NCBI GenBank assembly: GCA_025924755.1 | Contig: JAICHT010000145.1 | Coordinates: 1-8,522 of the forward strand | Direction: 5' to 3' | DNA from: Chitinophagaceae bacterium | Lineage (GTDB): Bacteria; Bacteroidota; Bacteroidia; Chitinophagales; Chitinophagaceae | DNA: 8,522 bases | Notes under the pieces: model-generated | What the model was told of the DNA's origin: nothing | The model's input: only the letters and a program-made list of their open reading frames with translations | The model's database searches: none | Position numbers and translations under genes: made by a program | Part shown: positions 7,233-8,522 of the stretch, in pieces | Layout of the letters: each line of letters starts with the position of its first letter | How positions within the stretch are numbered: the first letter of the stretch is position 1

Positions 7233-7278
7233 CTATCAACAAAAAGCCGCTAAACATCCAGCGGCTTTTTGTTGATAG
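7233..7278. terminator. Bidirectional intrinsic terminator
   Basis: A perfect 19-bp stem (7233-7251 with 7260-7278) encloses the 8-base loop AAACATCC. Each arm carries a GC core, AGCCGCT or AGCGGCT, next to a run of five A or T, so it can stop transcripts from either side. It lies 14 bases after the ATPase stop and serves the convergent minus-strand unit as well. Confidence 0.88.
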
Positions 7279-7290
7279 TGAAATATCTAT

Positions 7291-7329
7291 TCAGACAATA
7301 TTGACTTCTCTTTCTAAATCAAGCTTAAA
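7291..7329 (-). pseudogene. murB 3'-end remnant
   Basis: On the minus strand, 13 codons ending in TGA (7291-7293) read FKLDLEREVNIV. The last eight residues and the stop are identical to the end of the true murB at 8294-8320, and the Phe at 12 from the end is also shared. At DNA level the last nine codons match at 22 of 27 bases, and every difference is synonymous (TTA/CTG, AGA/AGG, GTC/GTG, GTC/GTT). Upstream in this frame there is a stop at 7339-7341, so it cannot be a gene. It contains the Glu of the catalytic EVN motif. It is best read as the abandoned tail of a diverged murB copy, 12 bases from the shared terminator. Chance is possible for so short a piece but unlikely given the matching strand and frame and the synonymous-only pattern. 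Confidence 0.65.
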
Positions 7330-7350
7330 GATTAGAGCCTACTAAAATAA

Positions 7351-8142
7351 TTACTTAATCTTTTTGCAGTTAATATCCTGTCCATTAGGCAGATGATAAA
7401 TCAGGTGGGTAACCTTGCCACTATTATCTTTTACGAAAATCGTTTCGCTTTGGTCTCCTTTTATAAAGAAGGTGGTTTCATTTTCGGGCAGCAACTCTAT
7501 CTTGTTTTGGCCGGTTGCCTGTCCCATCAGCTTATCACCTTCATGGGTAACCGTAAGAAAATAGTTGGGTGCTAATTCGTATTGACCTGTATACCCATCA
7601 TAGATAGAAGGGTCCACTTTTGCAACTGTTTTTTCCGGTGGTATTGCAGATTCATGTTCTGTAATAAGTTTCCATTCTCCACCTTGTTTCATATAAACAT
7701 CAGTAGTACGAAATGCCTGAGATACTTTCTGACCGTTGGCATCAAAGCTTAATAGTTCTTTCCAACTCATTACCGCCGTACTGCCATAGTCCTGCACCTG
7801 CACATCCTCTATATTCAGCGTATAATGAATAGAAGCGGGCGGTGCCTTAAAATTTTTCAACACTTGCGCCCTGGTTCTGACTCTTCCACTTTCATCCGTT
7901 TCTATGCAATTATCAGCCAGGTAACGTTCAAATACATTTTTATCACCATGTAACCAAGCTTGTATCATTTCATTCGTAATAGTTCGTAGTTCTTGTTCTG
8001 TTTTGCTATGTGGAGAGGAAGTAACTTTCCCATTGCTAACGTGTTTAACATTGGTGATTGAGGCATTGTTTGTTTGTGCCTTGGCATAGGTAAATGGAGA
8101 AAGGAGCAGTGTAGTTGCTACTGCGGTAACAAATTGTTTCAT
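7351..8142 (-). CDS. Secreted SnoaL-like (NTF2 fold) protein with C-terminal DUF3471-like domain
   Basis: This 263-residue exported protein has a signal peptide (residues 1-22; hydrophobic core followed by Ala20-Lys-Ala22, cleavage before Gln23). Residues about 46-168 form a SnoaL/DUF4440-type NTF2-like domain: a TITNEMIQAWLHGDKNVFER helix, the YLADNCIETD turn, SWKELLSFDANGQ, and the closing strand GGEWKLITEHES. Residues about 178-262 match the DUF3471 pattern seen at the C-terminus of class C beta-lactamase-like proteins: YDGYTGQYELAP, FLTVTHEGDKLMGQATGQ, ELLPENETTFFIKG and VTHLIYHLPNGQDI. No catalytic residues can be assigned; NTF2-fold members are often binding proteins or small enzymes. 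The gene is flanked by the true murB end upstream and a murB tail copy downstream, which suggests that it was acquired. The ATG at 8142 is fixed by the signal peptide. Confidence 0.85.
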   Translation of the reverse strand: MKQFVTAVATTLLLSPFTYAKAQTNNASITNVKHVSNGKVTSSPHSKTEQELRTITNEMIQAWLHGDKNVFERYLADNCIETDESGRVRTRAQVLKNFKAPPASIHYTLNIEDVQVQDYGSTAVMSWKELLSFDANGQKVSQAFRTTDVYMKQGGEWKLITEHESAIPPEKTVAKVDPSIYDGYTGQYELAPNYFLTVTHEGDKLMGQATGQNKIELLPENETTFFIKGDQSETIFVKDNSGKVTHLIYHLPNGQDINCKKIK

Positions 8143-8257
8143 AATTACAGTTATATTTTGGTATTAAAGAATGCAAATGGTAAGGGATTTTAACGGGGAC
8201 GGTAGTTGTAATTTACATTACCTCGTTAAGCCCTCCAAATTATTTTAGTATAACTGT

Positions 8258-8287
8258 AAAAAAAAATTCGGATGTCCGGCATTTCGA
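8258..8287 (-). terminator. Possible weak terminator after murB
   Basis: Read on the minus strand, a broken stem (8285-8287 with 8268-8270, and 8280-8282 with 8272-8274, around a five-base loop) is followed by nine T residues (8266-8258). It begins seven bases beyond the murB stop. The T-run is convincing but the hairpin is weak, with only six pairs and an internal loop. Read-through into the secreted-protein gene is therefore possible. Confidence 0.35.
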
Positions 8288-8293
8288 TAAAAG

Positions 8294-8522
8294 TCAAACA
8301 ATATTCACTTCCCTTTCCAGCAAAATATCAAATTTTTCTTTCACCGATTGAATGATATCAGTACTTAGGTCGTAAATTTCTTTGCCGGTAGCATGGCCAT
8401 AATTCACCAATACCAATGCCTGTTTCGGATAGCAGCCCGCATCGCCCGTGCGGTAGCCTTTCCAGCCGCATTGCTCAATCAACCAGCCGGCGGCAAGCTT
8501 TACATTTCCGTTTGGTAAAGGG
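8294..8522 (-). CDS. murB: UDP-N-acetylenolpyruvoylglucosamine reductase, C-terminal part
   Basis: MurB is the cytoplasmic flavoenzyme that reduces UDP-GlcNAc-enolpyruvate to UDP-MurNAc with NADPH, the second committed step of peptidoglycan precursor synthesis. The last 75 residues are visible; the FAD-binding N-terminal part lies beyond base 8522. Recognisable family stretches are KLAAGWLIEQCGWKG, GDAGCYPKQALVLVNYG and ATGKEI, then LLEREVNIV at the end. The Glu of EVN near the C-terminus corresponds to the catalytic glutamate (Glu325 in Escherichia coli) by position in the family. The end is complete and terminates in TGA. The last nine codons recur about 1 kb downstream as a remnant. Because the fragment is cut at the window edge, the start cannot be assessed. 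Confidence 0.92.
   Translation of the reverse strand, partial: PLPNGNVKLAAGWLIEQCGWKGYRTGDAGCYPKQALVLVNYGHATGKEIYDLSTDIIQSVKEKFDILLEREVNIV

Noticed and set aside
8145..8259. 11-bp inverted repeat TTACAGTTATA / TATAACTGTAA (8145-8155 and 8249-8259) upstream of the secreted-protein gene
   Set aside because: The arms are AT-rich and 93 bases apart, and a match of this length is expected by chance somewhere in a window this size. One arm runs into the murB T-tract, which explains part of it.

Overview
The window looks like ordinary chromosomal DNA from a member of the Bacteroidota, most likely near the Chitinophagaceae. The reasons are a very long DUF2723 membrane protein of the type common in that phylum, start codons without a Shine-Dalgarno sequence, occasional TAnnTTTG-like -7 promoter boxes, AT-rich spacers, and a MurB and AAA+/VWA pair that read like Bacteroidota versions. 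The taxonomic call is inference from recognition, not from a search. No tRNA, rRNA, CRISPR array, insertion sequence or integrase was seen.

Layout. (1) 1-514, minus: the first 171 residues of a GntP-family gluconate/organic acid:H+ symporter, cut by the window edge. (2) 515-983: a gene-poor spacer. It holds an orphan, start-less coding-like fragment on the minus strand (607-723), an AT-rich stretch, a good -7 box (832-839) and a possible 41-codon leader ORF that overlaps the next start. (3) 984-4316, plus: a 1110-residue DUF2723 protein of the GT-C type, related to TMEM260, followed by an intrinsic terminator. (4) 4428-5525 and 5689-7218, plus: a VWA protein with a complete MIDAS and a MoxR/BchI-type AAA+ ATPase, which form a likely chaperone-like pair. 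They are separated by a 163-bp spacer with an imperfect inverted repeat and a pair of direct repeats. (5) 7233-7278: a perfect 19-bp stem that works as a terminator for both strands. (6) 7291-8522, minus: a 3'-terminal scrap of a second murB, then a secreted SnoaL-like/DUF3471 protein, then the 3' end of the real murB.

How the parts relate. The symporter, the glycosyltransferase-like protein, the ATPase pair and murB are separate functions; only the VWA and AAA+ genes clearly work together. The most unexpected structure is at the right end. The last nine codons of murB, stop included, occur again about 1 kb downstream in the same orientation, with identical amino acids but 5 of 27 bases different, all synonymous. 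The copy sits just beyond the secreted-protein gene and next to the shared terminator. The simplest reading is that murB once ended at that terminator, and that a recombination event brought in a new murB end plus the secreted-protein gene, leaving the old tail behind.
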